A DNA stretch of 64,000 bases from a bacterium (GTDB taxonomy: Bacteria; Fidelibacterota; Marinisomatia; Marinisomatales; JAHJCW01), in NCBI GenBank assembly GCA_028282845.1, contig JANQGY010000013.1, positions 62,001 to 126,000 of the forward strand. The letters are read 5' to 3'. A program made the translations under genes and the position numbers. Numbering within the stretch: the first letter of the stretch is position 1; each line of letters starts with the position of its first letter. The notes under the pieces are model-generated. The model was not told the origin of the DNA. It saw only the letters and a list, made by a program, of their open reading frames with translations, and did not search any database. Below, one piece after another: positions 23,865 through 32,755 of the stretch.

Positions 23865-24606
23865 ACCATTTCTTGTAAATTAAATTCAATTCCTTCAATT
23901 GTTCAACTGTATTAACGCCTGAAATTTCAGTTGGTTCATCGGTAATATGCAAGGCAATGCTTTTTCCGCTTTCAGCGATATGTTTAAGCGCGTCGGGCAG
24001 GTAGTATTCCTTTTGTTCGTTATCGGCACTGATTTTATCTAAGGCAGGGAAAAGCGATTCTGCATCAAAGATATAGATTCCGGCATTGATTTCTTTGATC
24101 TTTAATTGCTCCTCAGTACAATCTTTGTGTTCGACAATTTTATCTAAGGTGTTGTCGCTTTTTCTAACAACACGTCCATAACCAAAGGGATCATCAAATA
24201 AGGCGGTTAGTACGGTGGCTCCATGATTACCAGTATTTTGAATTTCGACCATCTTTTGGAGGGTTGTTGTTCTTAATAATGGCACGTCTCCGGAAAGTAC
24301 CAACACATTGCCTGCAAAATTATTTAATAATGAATATGTTTGTTGCACTGCATGTCCGGTTCCAAGTTGTGGCTCTTGTATAACGTATTCGACATTCATA
24401 TCTTGCACTGCATCAATGACCATCTCTTTTTCGTGCCCAAGGATCAGAACAGTTCGATCGGAGCCAACTGCTTTACTTAAGTTGATCACATGCGCAACCA
24501 TCGGCACGCCATCTACCAAATGCAAAACCTTTGGCAAATCCGATTTCATCCGTGTGCCCTTTCCGGCGGCCATTATTACCGTTGTGAGTAGTTGTTTTTT
24601 ATCCAT
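23857..24606 (-). CDS. GlmU-type sugar nucleotidyltransferase lacking the acetyltransferase half
   Basis: A 249-residue enzyme matching the N-terminal uridyltransferase domain of GlmU. The signature MAAGKGTRMKSDLPKVLH (residues 12-29) is followed by QEPQLGTGHAVQQT, VLSGDVPLL, GYGRVVR and IKEINAGIYIFDA. It would transfer UMP from UTP to GlcNAc-1-P (or another sugar phosphate). The left-handed beta-helix acetyltransferase domain of full GlmU (about 200 further residues) is absent, so acetylation must be done elsewhere. It is first in the operon with an exported protein, LytR_C, rsfS and argS. A short remnant of a second copy lies just upstream at 24740-24829. Confidence 0.85.
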   Translation of the reverse strand: MDKKQLLTTVIMAAGKGTRMKSDLPKVLHLVDGVPMVAHVINLSKAVGSDRTVLILGHEKEMVIDAVQDMNVEYVIQEPQLGTGHAVQQTYSLLNNFAGNVLVLSGDVPLLRTTTLQKMVEIQNTGNHGATVLTALFDDPFGYGRVVRKSDNTLDKIVEHKDCTEEQLKIKEINAGIYIFDAESLFPALDKISADNEQKEYYLPDALKHIAESGKSIALHITDEPTEISGVNTVEQLKELNLIYKKWYG

Positions 24607-24623
24607 ATTTATTGGATTAATTT

Positions 24624-24648
24624 ACCACGAAGGCACGAAGGCACAGAG
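24624..24648 (+). repeat. Dispersed intergenic repeat, copy 1
   Basis: ACCACGAAGGCACGAAGGCA and the next five bases match the inverted copy at 25302-25327 at 20 of 25 positions. The motif has an internal GAAGGCAC period. The pair flanks the glmU remnant and GNAT gene in opposite orientation. Confidence 0.55.
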
Positions 24649-24675
24649 TTGTTTTTAACTGAACTTTTTTAAAAG

Positions 24676-24704
24676 ACCATCAAGGTTTCTAAAACCTTGA
24701 TGGT
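24676..24704 (-). terminator. 13-bp perfect hairpin, probable terminator
   Basis: ACCATCAAGGTTT-CTA-AAACCTTGATGGT with a 3-nt loop; on the minus strand it is followed by CTTTT then A residues. It would terminate the minus-strand GNAT gene (24866-25270). Confidence 0.65.
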
Positions 24705-24739
24705 TTAAATTTCCATTAATAGTGTATTTTGCGTTATTT

Positions 24740-24829
24740 CTATTTAAAAAGCAAATACGTATTATTAAAAGATTTCATCCGCGTATCTTTATCAGTTGCC
24801 ACAATTATGGTCGTGGGCTTACTATTCAT
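24740..24829 (-). pseudogene. Remnant of a glmU N-terminal coding region
   Basis: A 29-codon minus-strand frame reads MNSKPTTIIVATDKDTRMKS and then unrelated residues to a stop. Compared with the start of the neighbouring nucleotidyltransferase (TTVIMAAGKGTRMKS), 9 of 15 residues agree and the DNA around GATTTCATCCG is alike, but the essential Gly residues of the nucleotide loop are lost. It is a decayed duplicate fragment, not a gene. Confidence 0.6.
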
Positions 24830-24865
24830 GTTGATTGAGCAAAAATTTGTCTATGCAAATTATGA

Positions 24866-25270
24866 TTATTCCGGCTGAAAGGGCTTTGTTATTGACAAAG
24901 CTGATGTTTCCTCAACGAAACCAAATTTCTTGTAGAATTGTTTGGCAATCTTATCTTCTGCAATGAATACTTGATTGTGGAAATTACCATATTTCCCCAA
25001 TAACCTTTTCATAATTTCAGTTCCGATCTTTTTTCTTTGCCAATTAGGATGAACAAGAATATCAGGGAAATATACGGTCAATGCGGAATCGCTAATTGCC
25101 CTGCCAAGTCCAATTAATTTATCTCCATCCCAAGCTGTTACAACAAAATCAGATTTTTTGATTGCTTGATTTAGAGAATTTGGACATTTGGTATGCCCCC
25201 AACCTACACTTCTATAAAGTTCAATAGTTTTTTGTGCAGATGGTATATGGTTTTCTTTAAACCTAATCAT
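24866..25270 (-). CDS. GNAT-family N-acetyltransferase
   Basis: A 134-residue GNAT protein. The acetyl-CoA-binding motif A is VHPNWQRKKIGTEIMKRLLG (residues about 75-94), preceded by VVTAWDGDKLIGLGRAISD and followed by the motif-B region FYKKFGFVEE. It would acetylate an amine or protein N-terminus; the substrate is unknown. It stands between inverted intergenic repeats and downstream of mnmA, with a 62-nt gap, so it is probably on its own transcript or a read-through of the mnmA operon. Confidence 0.88.
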   Translation of the reverse strand: MIRFKENHIPSAQKTIELYRSVGWGHTKCPNSLNQAIKKSDFVVTAWDGDKLIGLGRAISDSALTVYFPDILVHPNWQRKKIGTEIMKRLLGKYGNFHNQVFIAEDKIAKQFYKKFGFVEETSALSITKPFQPE

Positions 25271-25301
25271 TATTTTGATCTAATATTTAATTAATCTTTT
25301 T

Positions 25302-25327
25302 CTTTGTGTCTTGGTGTCTTTGTGGTT
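25302..25327 (-). repeat. Dispersed intergenic repeat, copy 2 (inverted)
   Basis: On the minus strand AACCACAAAGACACCAAGAC and the following bases repeat the motif at 24624-24648 (20 of 25 identical). Together the copies act as imperfect inverted repeats around a segment of about 700 bp. Confidence 0.55.
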
Positions 25328-25332
25328 AAAAA

Positions 25333-26412
25333 TCAAATACTTTCAATAATTCCACCGCCAAGGCATTCATTGTCTTTGTAAAATACTACAGACTGTCCGG
25401 GCGTGGGAGCAAATTGTTTTTCCTCAAAAGTGATTGACACAAGGCTCTTCTTTTTTTCAACCATACAAACTTGATCTTTTTGCCGGTAACGGATTTTAGC
25501 CGAACATTGAAATGGAAAAGCATCAGGTTCTTCGATAATCCAATGCAATTGTCCGGCAGTGATTTCTGTCCGATACAATCCCGGATGGTCGTGCCCTTGT
25601 CCGATTATCAGTTGATTTCTATCTAAGTTTTTTTCTACGACATACCACGCTTCTTCGGTTTTGCCATGACCACCACCAACACCAATTCCCTTTCTTTGTC
25701 CTAAGGTATAGTACATTAATCCATCGTGTTTGCCAACAATCTTGCCTTCGGGAGTAACAATGTTTCCCGGTTGGGCAGGCAAATATTGTTGTAAAAAGGT
25801 TTTGAAATCCCGCTCCCCGATGAAGCAAATGCCGGTACTGTCCTTCTTGTCATGATTTGGAAAATTGTTCTGTTCCGCTATTTTGCGGACTTCATCTTTG
25901 GTAATATCACCAAGCGGGAATATTGTTTTGGATAACTCTTTTTGACCTAAAAGATATAAGAAATAACTCTGATCTTTATTTTCATCAACACCTTTCATTA
26001 AATGATAATAATCATTTTGCTTTTTCAATTTGGCATAATGCCCAGTGGCAATCTTCTCAGCGCTCAATTTTAGTGCGTAGTCTAAAAAGAATTTGAATTT
26101 TATTTCTTTATTGCAAAGTACATCAGGGTTTGGCGTTCGACCGGATTTATATTCAGTTAAAAAATAAGAGAATACATTTTCACGGTATTCCTTTGAAAAA
26201 TTTACTGAATGCAAAGGTAGATTTAATAAATCACAAACCTGCAAAGCATCACTGTAATCTTCCTCCGAAGAACAATAAAACTCATCGTCATCGTCTTCCC
26301 AATTCTTCATAAAAACACATTGAACATTATAACTCTGCTCTTTCAACAGAAAGGCTGCTACGGCACTGTCAACTCCGCCGCTCATTCCGACTATTACATC
26401 TTTAGCCATCAC
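25333..26412 (-). CDS. mnmA: tRNA-specific 2-thiouridylase MnmA
   Basis: A 359-residue ATP-dependent enzyme that thiolates U34 of tRNA-Lys, -Glu and -Gln. The PP-loop motif GMSGGVDSAVAAFLL is at residues 9-23. The two catalytic cysteines are C100 (TPNPDVLCNKEIKF) and C196 (KDSTGICFIGER). The C-terminal beta barrel ends PTPGQSVVFYKDNECLGGGII. Its start overlaps the end of the cysteine desulfurase gene by 4 nt (ATGA), so sulfur donor and acceptor enzymes are translationally coupled. No tusA or tusBCD is next to it; direct sulfur transfer from the desulfurase is likely, as in Bacillus. Confidence 0.97.
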   Translation of the reverse strand: MMAKDVIVGMSGGVDSAVAAFLLKEQSYNVQCVFMKNWEDDDDEFYCSSEEDYSDALQVCDLLNLPLHSVNFSKEYRENVFSYFLTEYKSGRTPNPDVLCNKEIKFKFFLDYALKLSAEKIATGHYAKLKKQNDYYHLMKGVDENKDQSYFLYLLGQKELSKTIFPLGDITKDEVRKIAEQNNFPNHDKKDSTGICFIGERDFKTFLQQYLPAQPGNIVTPEGKIVGKHDGLMYYTLGQRKGIGVGGGHGKTEEAWYVVEKNLDRNQLIIGQGHDHPGLYRTEITAGQLHWIIEEPDAFPFQCSAKIRYRQKDQVCMVEKKKSLVSITFEEKQFAPTPGQSVVFYKDNECLGGGIIESI

Positions 26413-27533
26413 AGTTTGTTATGTTTTTTAAGAATATTTTTTAATGCGTTAATTAAGACATCCACTTCTGCTATCGTATTATCTTTACCAAAGCTAATTC
26501 GCAAAGTTGAAATATTATGTTTATTACTTATGTTCATCGCGCTCAAAACCGGAGAAGGTTTCACATCTCCTGAAGAACACGCCGAGCCGCTTGAGACCGC
26601 GATGCCTTGCAGATCTAAGCTTACCAACAGAATGTCACTTGTAATAGATGGAATAGTAATACTGATTAGCCCGGGCAGATGACTATCAGGATGACCATTA
26701 TAAATTGCATTGGGATAGATTGAATTGAGCTGATCCTTGAAATACAATTCAAGTTTAGTCAGATGTGCAATTGAATCATCCAGCTTGGTATTTGCCAATT
26801 CCATAGCTAATCCGAGCGCAGCAATTCCGGCCGTATTTTCAGTGCCGGCGCGCAGATTCCTTTCCTGCCCGCCACCGATTATCAACGGGTGTAGTTTTAT
26901 CTTATCACCAACATATAAAAATCCAACGCCCTTTTGCCCGTAAAATTTATGAGCCGAGAAAGAGGCAAGATCAACTGCATCAGTGATATTAATTGATATC
27001 TTGCCGGGGGCTTGAACGGCATCGGTATGAAAAAGAATATGCTGTTTTTTAGCTATTTCAGCAATGTCGTTAATTGGTTGAACGGCTCCAACTTCATTAT
27101 TAGCATACATGACAGTTATTAATCCGGTATCGTCTTGGATTGCTGATTTTAACTTGTCAATATTAATAACCCCGTATTTGTCAACCGGAATTATTGAATG
27201 ACCAACACCAAATTTCCCCAAATCCTTGAGAGTCTTCAAAATTGCCGGATGCTCGATAGCCGATGTAATTACATGTTTTTTGTTACTGTACAAAATGTTC
27301 CGCAGAACAAGATTATTGGCTTCTGTTCCACCGCCGGTAAAAATTATGTTCCGCGGTTTTACGCCGAGCGCATCGGCGATTTGCCGACGGGCTTTTTCTA
27401 TTATTGCCCGTGCTTTTTGCCCGCTTTTGTGAATGCTTGAAGGATTGCCGAAATGTTTTTCGGCGACCTTTTGCATCAAAGCGAGTACACGAGGATCAAT
27501 TGGTGTTGTTGCGCTGTGATCAAAATATATCAT
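26409..27533 (-). CDS. iscS: Cysteine desulfurase (IscS/NifS type)
   Basis: A 374-residue PLP enzyme converting cysteine to alanine and an enzyme-bound persulfide. The start MIYFDHSATTPIDPRV is normal; the PLP lysine is K196 (FSAHKFYGQKGVGFLY); the PLP-stacking His is in SAIEHPAI; the active Cys is C319 in the long flexible loop SSGSACSSGDVKPSP, as in group I enzymes. It overlaps mnmA, which suggests its main job is tRNA thiolation, although it could also feed Fe-S assembly. It is divergent from the PfkB kinase gene, with an 89-nt shared promoter region. Confidence 0.95.
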   Translation of the reverse strand: MIYFDHSATTPIDPRVLALMQKVAEKHFGNPSSIHKSGQKARAIIEKARRQIADALGVKPRNIIFTGGGTEANNLVLRNILYSNKKHVITSAIEHPAILKTLKDLGKFGVGHSIIPVDKYGVINIDKLKSAIQDDTGLITVMYANNEVGAVQPINDIAEIAKKQHILFHTDAVQAPGKISINITDAVDLASFSAHKFYGQKGVGFLYVGDKIKLHPLIIGGGQERNLRAGTENTAGIAALGLAMELANTKLDDSIAHLTKLELYFKDQLNSIYPNAIYNGHPDSHLPGLISITIPSITSDILLVSLDLQGIAVSSGSACSSGDVKPSPVLSAMNISNKHNISTLRISFGKDNTIAEVDVLINALKNILKKHNKL

Positions 27534-27622
27534 TTCAGGGGCGGAAGTTACTATTTTTTACCCGAAAATAAAGGTTGAGAGTGCTTGTTGCAAAGTTTTA
27601 AATACCGTAAAATGCGAGCTCT

Positions 27623-28516
27623 ATGAGAGATAATTCCTTGTTAATTGTTGGCTCTATTGCGCTTGATACAATTGAAATTGGTGATGAACGCTACGATGAC
27701 CTGATTGGTGGTTCAACAACTTATGCTACAATCGCTGCCGGAATAAATTCCGATATTCATATTGTAGGTATAATTGGCGATGATTTTCCTCAAGACGGGC
27801 ACGCCATATTCGATAAATATGCTGCCAATAAAACTGATTTGCAGATCGTAGCCGGAAAAACATTTAGTTGGGGCGGTCATTACGGAGAAAATTTTGATGA
27901 CCGTGACACCTTGTTTACCGAACTCGGCGTATTTGCTGATTTCAATCCGGTCTTATCACCGATCAATAAAAATCACCGCTTTGTATTTTTAGCCAATATT
28001 CATCCGGGCTTACAGAATATAGTTATTGATCAATGTCAGGGAAATCCTGTGATCGTGGTTGACACGATGAACTTGTGGATCAATACGACATTGAATGAAT
28101 TGTTAATTGTGTTAAGCAAATCGGACATATTATTGATCAATGAAAGTGAAGCGGAGATGTTAACCGATTGTTCACAATTGGATGATGCCGCACGGACTTT
28201 GATTGGTTTGGGGCCGCCGACGGTAGTCATCAAGCGAGGAAGCAAAGGTGCAATTTTATACAACGAAAATGAAAGAATCGAGATCGGCGTTTATCCGATT
28301 GATAAAGTTGTTGATCCAACCGGGGCAGGGGACACGTTTGGAGGCGGATTTATATCGGCTTTAGCGCAAGGCAAATCAAATACTGAGGCGCTTATTCGTG
28401 CAACTGTATTAGCTTCAATTTGTGTTGAAGGTGTTGGCGTGGAAGCGTTATTGAGCGCTTCCAATCAAGAGATTGACAAACGCCAACAATTCTTAATGGA
28501 ACAGGTTACATCTTGA
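27623..28516 (+). CDS. PfkB-family sugar or nucleoside kinase
   Basis: A 297-residue ribokinase-like kinase. The N-terminal region LLIVGSIALDTIEIG and GGSTTYATIAAGIN contains the sugar-binding part; the C-terminal PfkB signature VDPTGAGDTFGGGFISAL has the catalytic Asp of GAGD and the anion hole. It would phosphorylate a sugar or nucleoside with ATP. The substrate is not predictable from these motifs. It is 69 nt upstream of a TPR lipoprotein gene, with no evident link. Confidence 0.9.
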   Translation: MRDNSLLIVGSIALDTIEIGDERYDDLIGGSTTYATIAAGINSDIHIVGIIGDDFPQDGHAIFDKYAANKTDLQIVAGKTFSWGGHYGENFDDRDTLFTELGVFADFNPVLSPINKNHRFVFLANIHPGLQNIVIDQCQGNPVIVVDTMNLWINTTLNELLIVLSKSDILLINESEAEMLTDCSQLDDAARTLIGLGPPTVVIKRGSKGAILYNENERIEIGVYPIDKVVDPTGAGDTFGGGFISALAQGKSNTEALIRATVLASICVEGVGVEALLSASNQEIDKRQQFLMEQVTS

Positions 28517-28584
28517 TAAACAAGATGGTAAACTCTAATTTAATAGATTAAATTTTCTTATTTAATATACAAGAGGATGTTATT

Positions 28585-29661
28585 ATGAAAACAAGAATCG
28601 CCAGTGTTTTATTATTAGGTTTGATGTTGCTTTTTATGGCAGGATGTGTCAGTGAAGAGTTACGATCTGCAAGACTTTATATTCAGCAAGAAAGTTGGGC
28701 TAATGCTGAAGAATACTTATTGAAAGCACGCAAAGTTGAACCTGAAAATCCTGAAATTCCATTTTTGTTAGGACATGAGATTTATTCCCGTAAACAAGAA
28801 TGGCGTAAAATGAATGAAATGTTTGATAAAGCATTAAGTCTTGGCCCTGATATACAGATGACTATAAATAATAGGACAGCAAAAGTATCCGATATGGTAC
28901 AAGCAGCCCGGGAACAACATTGGGTAACTATATATAATCAGGGGGTTGGATTTTTCAATGAAGCCAGAAAAGTAGGCGGGACGGATTCACCAGAATTACA
29001 GAATGCGATTAAGGCTTTTAGAACTGCAACCGATGTTGATCCAAATAATGGTGCTGCGTATGGAATACTGGCAAACTGTTTATTCGCTGCCGGCGATTTA
29101 GACGGTGCCCTCGAAGCAGCATCTACGGGCGCTATTAAAGATCCTGATAATTTTTATGCCAATATGGCAGCAGGGAAAATGTATTTAACTGCCAAAGATT
29201 ATGAGACAGCGTTGATTTATTATAGAAAAGCAGTTAATCTTGATCCAACTGACAGCATGGCACGTCGTCAGTTAGCTCAAACCTATTATGATGTGGGTGA
29301 TAAGGAAATGTCATTAGGTACTTATGAAGTGGCTATTGCTAACGAAACTGATCCGGATATAAAAGCTGATCTGCATTATAACCTTGGTGTGCTGAATATG
29401 CAATTAGAGGATTTTCAGGCGGCAGAAGATAATTTTTCAATGGCTTATGATCTAAATCCGGATGATATAGATGCCTTACGTGGAATTGCACAAACCTTTG
29501 AAACCGCGGAAGAATGGAGTAGAGCGGAGTACTATTATCGCAGATTAATAGATATTGAATCGGAAAATCCACAGCACTATCGGGCAATGGCGCGGGTACT
29601 GCTCAGGCAAGGCTATACCGATGAAGCTCAGGAATATTTTGATAAATCAAAAGAATTATAA
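28585..29661 (+). CDS. TPR-repeat lipoprotein
   Basis: A 358-residue lipoprotein with a clear lipobox (LLFMAGCVSEE, Cys21) and about eight tetratricopeptide repeats throughout (ARLYIQQESWANAEEYLLKA, AYGILANCLFAAGDLDGALE, AGKMYLTAKDYETALIYYRK, LNMQLEDFQAAEDNFSMAYD and others). It is probably anchored in the inner face of the outer membrane as a scaffold for an envelope complex. AAGAGG 7-8 nt upstream supports the start, and the strong terminator at 29688 ends the transcript. The partner is unknown. Confidence 0.9.
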   Translation: MKTRIASVLLLGLMLLFMAGCVSEELRSARLYIQQESWANAEEYLLKARKVEPENPEIPFLLGHEIYSRKQEWRKMNEMFDKALSLGPDIQMTINNRTAKVSDMVQAAREQHWVTIYNQGVGFFNEARKVGGTDSPELQNAIKAFRTATDVDPNNGAAYGILANCLFAAGDLDGALEAASTGAIKDPDNFYANMAAGKMYLTAKDYETALIYYRKAVNLDPTDSMARRQLAQTYYDVGDKEMSLGTYEVAIANETDPDIKADLHYNLGVLNMQLEDFQAAEDNFSMAYDLNPDDIDALRGIAQTFETAEEWSRAEYYYRRLIDIESENPQHYRAMARVLLRQGYTDEAQEYFDKSKEL

Positions 29662-29687
29662 AGTAATTATTTCATTAGCATGAAGGG

Positions 29688-29713
29688 AAAAATCCCCCGT
29701 TCGGGGGATTTTT
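29688..29713 (+). terminator. Rho-independent terminator between TPR lipoprotein and rlmN
   Basis: AAAAATCCCCC-GTTC-GGGGGATTTTT, a perfect 11-bp stem with a following T-rich run. It lies 26 nt past the lipoprotein stop and rules out the upstream in-frame ATG at 29680 as the rlmN start. Confidence 0.95.
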
Positions 29714-29730
29714 CTTTGTATTTGAATCGA

Positions 29731-30774
29731 ATGAAAAAAGTTGATCTTGAGCACAAAACGTTAGTCGGGATGGATTTAGATGATCTACAGTCTGTAATTG
29801 CAAACTTTTGGGATAAAAAATATAGAGCCAATCAAATATTTAATTGGATATATGGTCAGAAGGCTCGATCAATTGATGATATGGATAATATTCCTAAGCA
29901 GCTGCGGGAAAAATTAAAAGAGCAGTTTATATTGAATCCGCTAACCATTATTGATATTACCGGAGAAAATAATTCAAGTACTCAGAAATATTTATTTGAG
30001 TGTAATGATGGGGAACGAATCGAAGCGGTTTTAATGAGTGAAACTGATCGGACGACGATATGTTTATCATCGCAGGTCGGTTGCGCCTTAGATTGTAAAT
30101 TCTGTGCAACCGGAACAATGGGTATAAAAAGAAATTTAACGGTTGGCGAGATCGTTGGACAATTTTTACTTATTGCAAAAGGATCAAATAAAACAATCAC
30201 AAATGTAGTGTTCATGGGCATGGGGGAGCCATTGCTTAATTATGAAAATGTGATTAAAGCCGCTGATTTATTAAATGATAATAAAGGAATTAATATCGGT
30301 GCCCGGCATATCACAATTTCAACAGCCGGTGTAATTCCGGGTATTAAAAGATTTGCTGAAGACAAACATCTTTATAGATTGGCAATCAGTTTAAACAGCT
30401 CAAGTCAGGAACACCGGGCAACAATTATGCCGATTGCCAAGAAATATGAATTAGATGAATTACTTGATGCCGCTTGGACATATTATAATGCCACTAAGAA
30501 TTTTGTAACATTTGAATATGTGTTAATGGCTGAAGAAAATGATACAAAAGCCGATGCTTCAAGAGTTATCGGTTTAATAAATAATCTACCTTGTAAGCTA
30601 AATATTATTCCGTACAATGAAATTGATGGCAGATTCAAAAGACCGGCAGAAGATAGAATAAACAGTTTTCTAAATTATTTTAATGACGTACCTTTTACGG
30701 TTACAACCCGTTGGAGCAAAGGATCAAATATCAAGGCCGGGTGTGGTCAATTGGTAGTGAAAAAGAGTTTTTGA
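29731..30774 (+). CDS. rlmN: Dual-specificity rRNA/tRNA (adenine-C2) methyltransferase RlmN
   Basis: A 347-residue radical-SAM enzyme that methylates C2 of A2503 in 23S rRNA and A37 of some tRNAs. The Cx3Cx2C cluster motif is GCALDCKFCATGTMG (C118, C122, C125 from this start) and the methyl-carrying Cys is C338 in AGCGQL near the C-terminus. An ATG at 29680 is in frame, but the terminator hairpin lies between them, so the start is placed at 29731 (MKKVDLEHK). The stop is immediately followed by the ATG of the purine nucleoside phosphorylase gene. Confidence 0.96.
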   Translation: MKKVDLEHKTLVGMDLDDLQSVIANFWDKKYRANQIFNWIYGQKARSIDDMDNIPKQLREKLKEQFILNPLTIIDITGENNSSTQKYLFECNDGERIEAVLMSETDRTTICLSSQVGCALDCKFCATGTMGIKRNLTVGEIVGQFLLIAKGSNKTITNVVFMGMGEPLLNYENVIKAADLLNDNKGINIGARHITISTAGVIPGIKRFAEDKHLYRLAISLNSSSQEHRATIMPIAKKYELDELLDAAWTYYNATKNFVTFEYVLMAEENDTKADASRVIGLINNLPCKLNIIPYNEIDGRFKRPAEDRINSFLNYFNDVPFTVTTRWSKGSNIKAGCGQLVVKKSF

Positions 30775-31569
30775 ATGAAATATAATATAACTGAAATGGC
30801 CGAATATATTGCAAACCGGACAGGTTTTACAAAAGGCATTGCGATTGTATTAGGTTCCGGGTTGGGAGACTTTACTGATAATCTTGCAAATCCGATGGTT
30901 GTCCCTTATCACGCAATACCGAATTATCCGCTTCCGACCGTTGCCGGTCATAGCGGTGAATTTGTAATCGGCGATTATAGAAAAGTACCGCTTTTAGCCG
31001 CCAAGGGGCGCTTTCACTATTATGAAGGACACAATCTTGAAACGGTTACATTACCAATTAAATTATTCAAGAAGTTAGGTGTAGAGTATATTATTATCAC
31101 CAATGCTGCCGGCTCGGCTCGAAAAGATATACCACCGGGATCATTAATGGTCATTGAAGGTTACTTGGACTGTACGTTCTTGAAAAGTGCTTCAAGCCCT
31201 CAAATCAACAAGAATGTACCTTTGAAATTATTGGAATGCGTCGAATCTGCCGGTAAGAAATCAAAAGTTGAAATTAAAAAAGGCGTTTATGCTTGGACGC
31301 AAGGTCCCGGTTACGAAACACCGGCTGAGATCAGGTATATTCAGGGAATCGGCGGTGATGCAGTTGGGATGAGTACAGTTCCGGAATTAATGACAGCGAA
31401 AGAATTAGGAATTGATGCAATCGGTATTTCGACAATAACAAATTTTGCTGCCGGCATTTTAGATCAGCCCTTAACACATACCGAAGTCATTGAGACGGCT
31501 AATCGAACAAAAGATGCCTTTGCCAAATTAATTGGTACTACCATAAAAGAGATCGGGGAATTGTTATGA
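30775..31569 (+). CDS. Purine nucleoside phosphorylase (trimeric class)
   Basis: A 264-residue enzyme that splits inosine or guanosine with phosphate to the base and ribose-1-phosphate. Motifs: phosphate loop VLGSGLGDF, the GRFHYYEGHN site, ITNAAGSARKD, the base-binding region TQGPGYETPAEIR with the Glu that contacts the purine, and VGMSTVPELMTAKELG, all of the PNP/MTAP class I family. NAAGSARKD and the Asn in ISTITNFAAG favour PNP over MTA phosphorylase. It abuts rlmN (0 nt) and overlaps the next gene by 4 nt. Confidence 0.92.
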   Translation: MKYNITEMAEYIANRTGFTKGIAIVLGSGLGDFTDNLANPMVVPYHAIPNYPLPTVAGHSGEFVIGDYRKVPLLAAKGRFHYYEGHNLETVTLPIKLFKKLGVEYIIITNAAGSARKDIPPGSLMVIEGYLDCTFLKSASSPQINKNVPLKLLECVESAGKKSKVEIKKGVYAWTQGPGYETPAEIRYIQGIGGDAVGMSTVPELMTAKELGIDAIGISTITNFAAGILDQPLTHTEVIETANRTKDAFAKLIGTTIKEIGELL

Positions 31570-32735
31570 CAATTAAAATATTGCCGGAAGTTGAGCAAAT
31601 CAAAAAAACCATAATAGAAACACGCCGCGATTTTCATAAGCACCCTGAATTGGGTTTTAATGAACTACGAACGGCAAAAATTATTGCCGATAAATTAAAA
31701 TCTTACGGATTGGATGTTAAGACCGAGGTTGGCAAAACCGGTGTCATTGGCGACCTCATCAAAGATAAATCATTTCATACGATTGCCCTGAGAGCGGACA
31801 TGGACGCTTTACCGATCCAGGAAAATTCTGAGGTTGAATATAAATCGGTCAATGATGGCGTCATGCATGCCTGTGGCCATGACGGGCACATGGCGATGCT
31901 GCTTGGTGCGGCAGAAGTATTATCAAAAATGCGTGACAAACTTAAGGTGAATGTTAGATTCGTTTTCCAACCTGCCGAAGAAGGTGAAGGCGGAGCCCGG
32001 TATGTGATTGCGGATGGTGCTCTGAACAAAGTGGATCAAATCTTTGGAATGCATTTGTGGAACTATCAGCCTTATGGTGAGATCGGCATACAATCCGGAT
32101 CGGTATTGGCGGCAGCAGATATTATTGATATTTGGATTGAAGGAATCGGCGGACACGGCGCCGCACCGCAGGGTACGGTTGACGCAGTTGTGGTGGCTTC
32201 AAATCTAATAATGAATTTTCAGACTATTATTAGCCGGAATACCGATCCTTTGCACAGCGCTGTTATAACGATTGGTGAAATTAGCGGCGGTCACGGCTTT
32301 AATATCATTGCCGATAAAGTCAAATTACGCGGAACTGTGCGGGCAATGACCGAAGAAAACCGCCAAATGATCAAGCAAAGAATTGAAGAAATTATCGCAG
32401 GCGTTGCCAAATCATATAATGCTAAAATTACCATGGATTATCAGGATGGTTATCCTCCTACAATCAATCATGACGAACCGACCAAACTCATTCAACAGTC
32501 TGCCGAACAAATAAAAGGAGCAATTGTAAGAGAACCATATTTATCAATGGGGGCGGAAGACTTTAGCTATTATTTACAAAAGATTCCGGGAGCGTTTGTT
32601 TTTATCGGATCAGCGCCGGCTGATGAAGAACCTATGTCTGTCCCACATCATTGTTCGCATTTTGATATTGATGAACGGGCTTTATTGGTCGGCACATCGT
32701 TGTTTGTACAGTTAATTAAAGATTTTTCGAATTGA
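31566..32735 (+). CDS. M20-family amidohydrolase (N-acyl amino acid type)
   Basis: A 389-residue metallopeptidase-like amidohydrolase of the M20D group (hippuricase, IAA-amino acid hydrolase, N-acetyl-diaminopimelate deacetylase). Metal ligands are visible in VMHACGHDGHMAML, QPAEEGEGGARYVI and GMHLWNY, plus the late SMGAEDFSYYLQKIPG. The dimerisation domain has GGHGAAPQGTVDAV. It removes an acyl group from an amino acid or peptide-like amide; the substrate is unknown. Its ATG overlaps the stop of the phosphorylase gene (ATGA), giving translational coupling. No signal peptide. Confidence 0.9.
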   Translation: MTIKILPEVEQIKKTIIETRRDFHKHPELGFNELRTAKIIADKLKSYGLDVKTEVGKTGVIGDLIKDKSFHTIALRADMDALPIQENSEVEYKSVNDGVMHACGHDGHMAMLLGAAEVLSKMRDKLKVNVRFVFQPAEEGEGGARYVIADGALNKVDQIFGMHLWNYQPYGEIGIQSGSVLAAADIIDIWIEGIGGHGAAPQGTVDAVVVASNLIMNFQTIISRNTDPLHSAVITIGEISGGHGFNIIADKVKLRGTVRAMTEENRQMIKQRIEEIIAGVAKSYNAKITMDYQDGYPPTINHDEPTKLIQQSAEQIKGAIVREPYLSMGAEDFSYYLQKIPGAFVFIGSAPADEEPMSVPHHCSHFDIDERALLVGTSLFVQLIKDFSN

Positions 32736-32755
32736 TTTAGAAATAAAGGAATTGT

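Noticed and set aside
29680..29730. In-frame upstream start for rlmN (17 extra codons)
   Set aside because: The segment contains the perfect terminator hairpin 29688-29713 and has no similarity to RlmN N-termini; the start at 29731 is normal.
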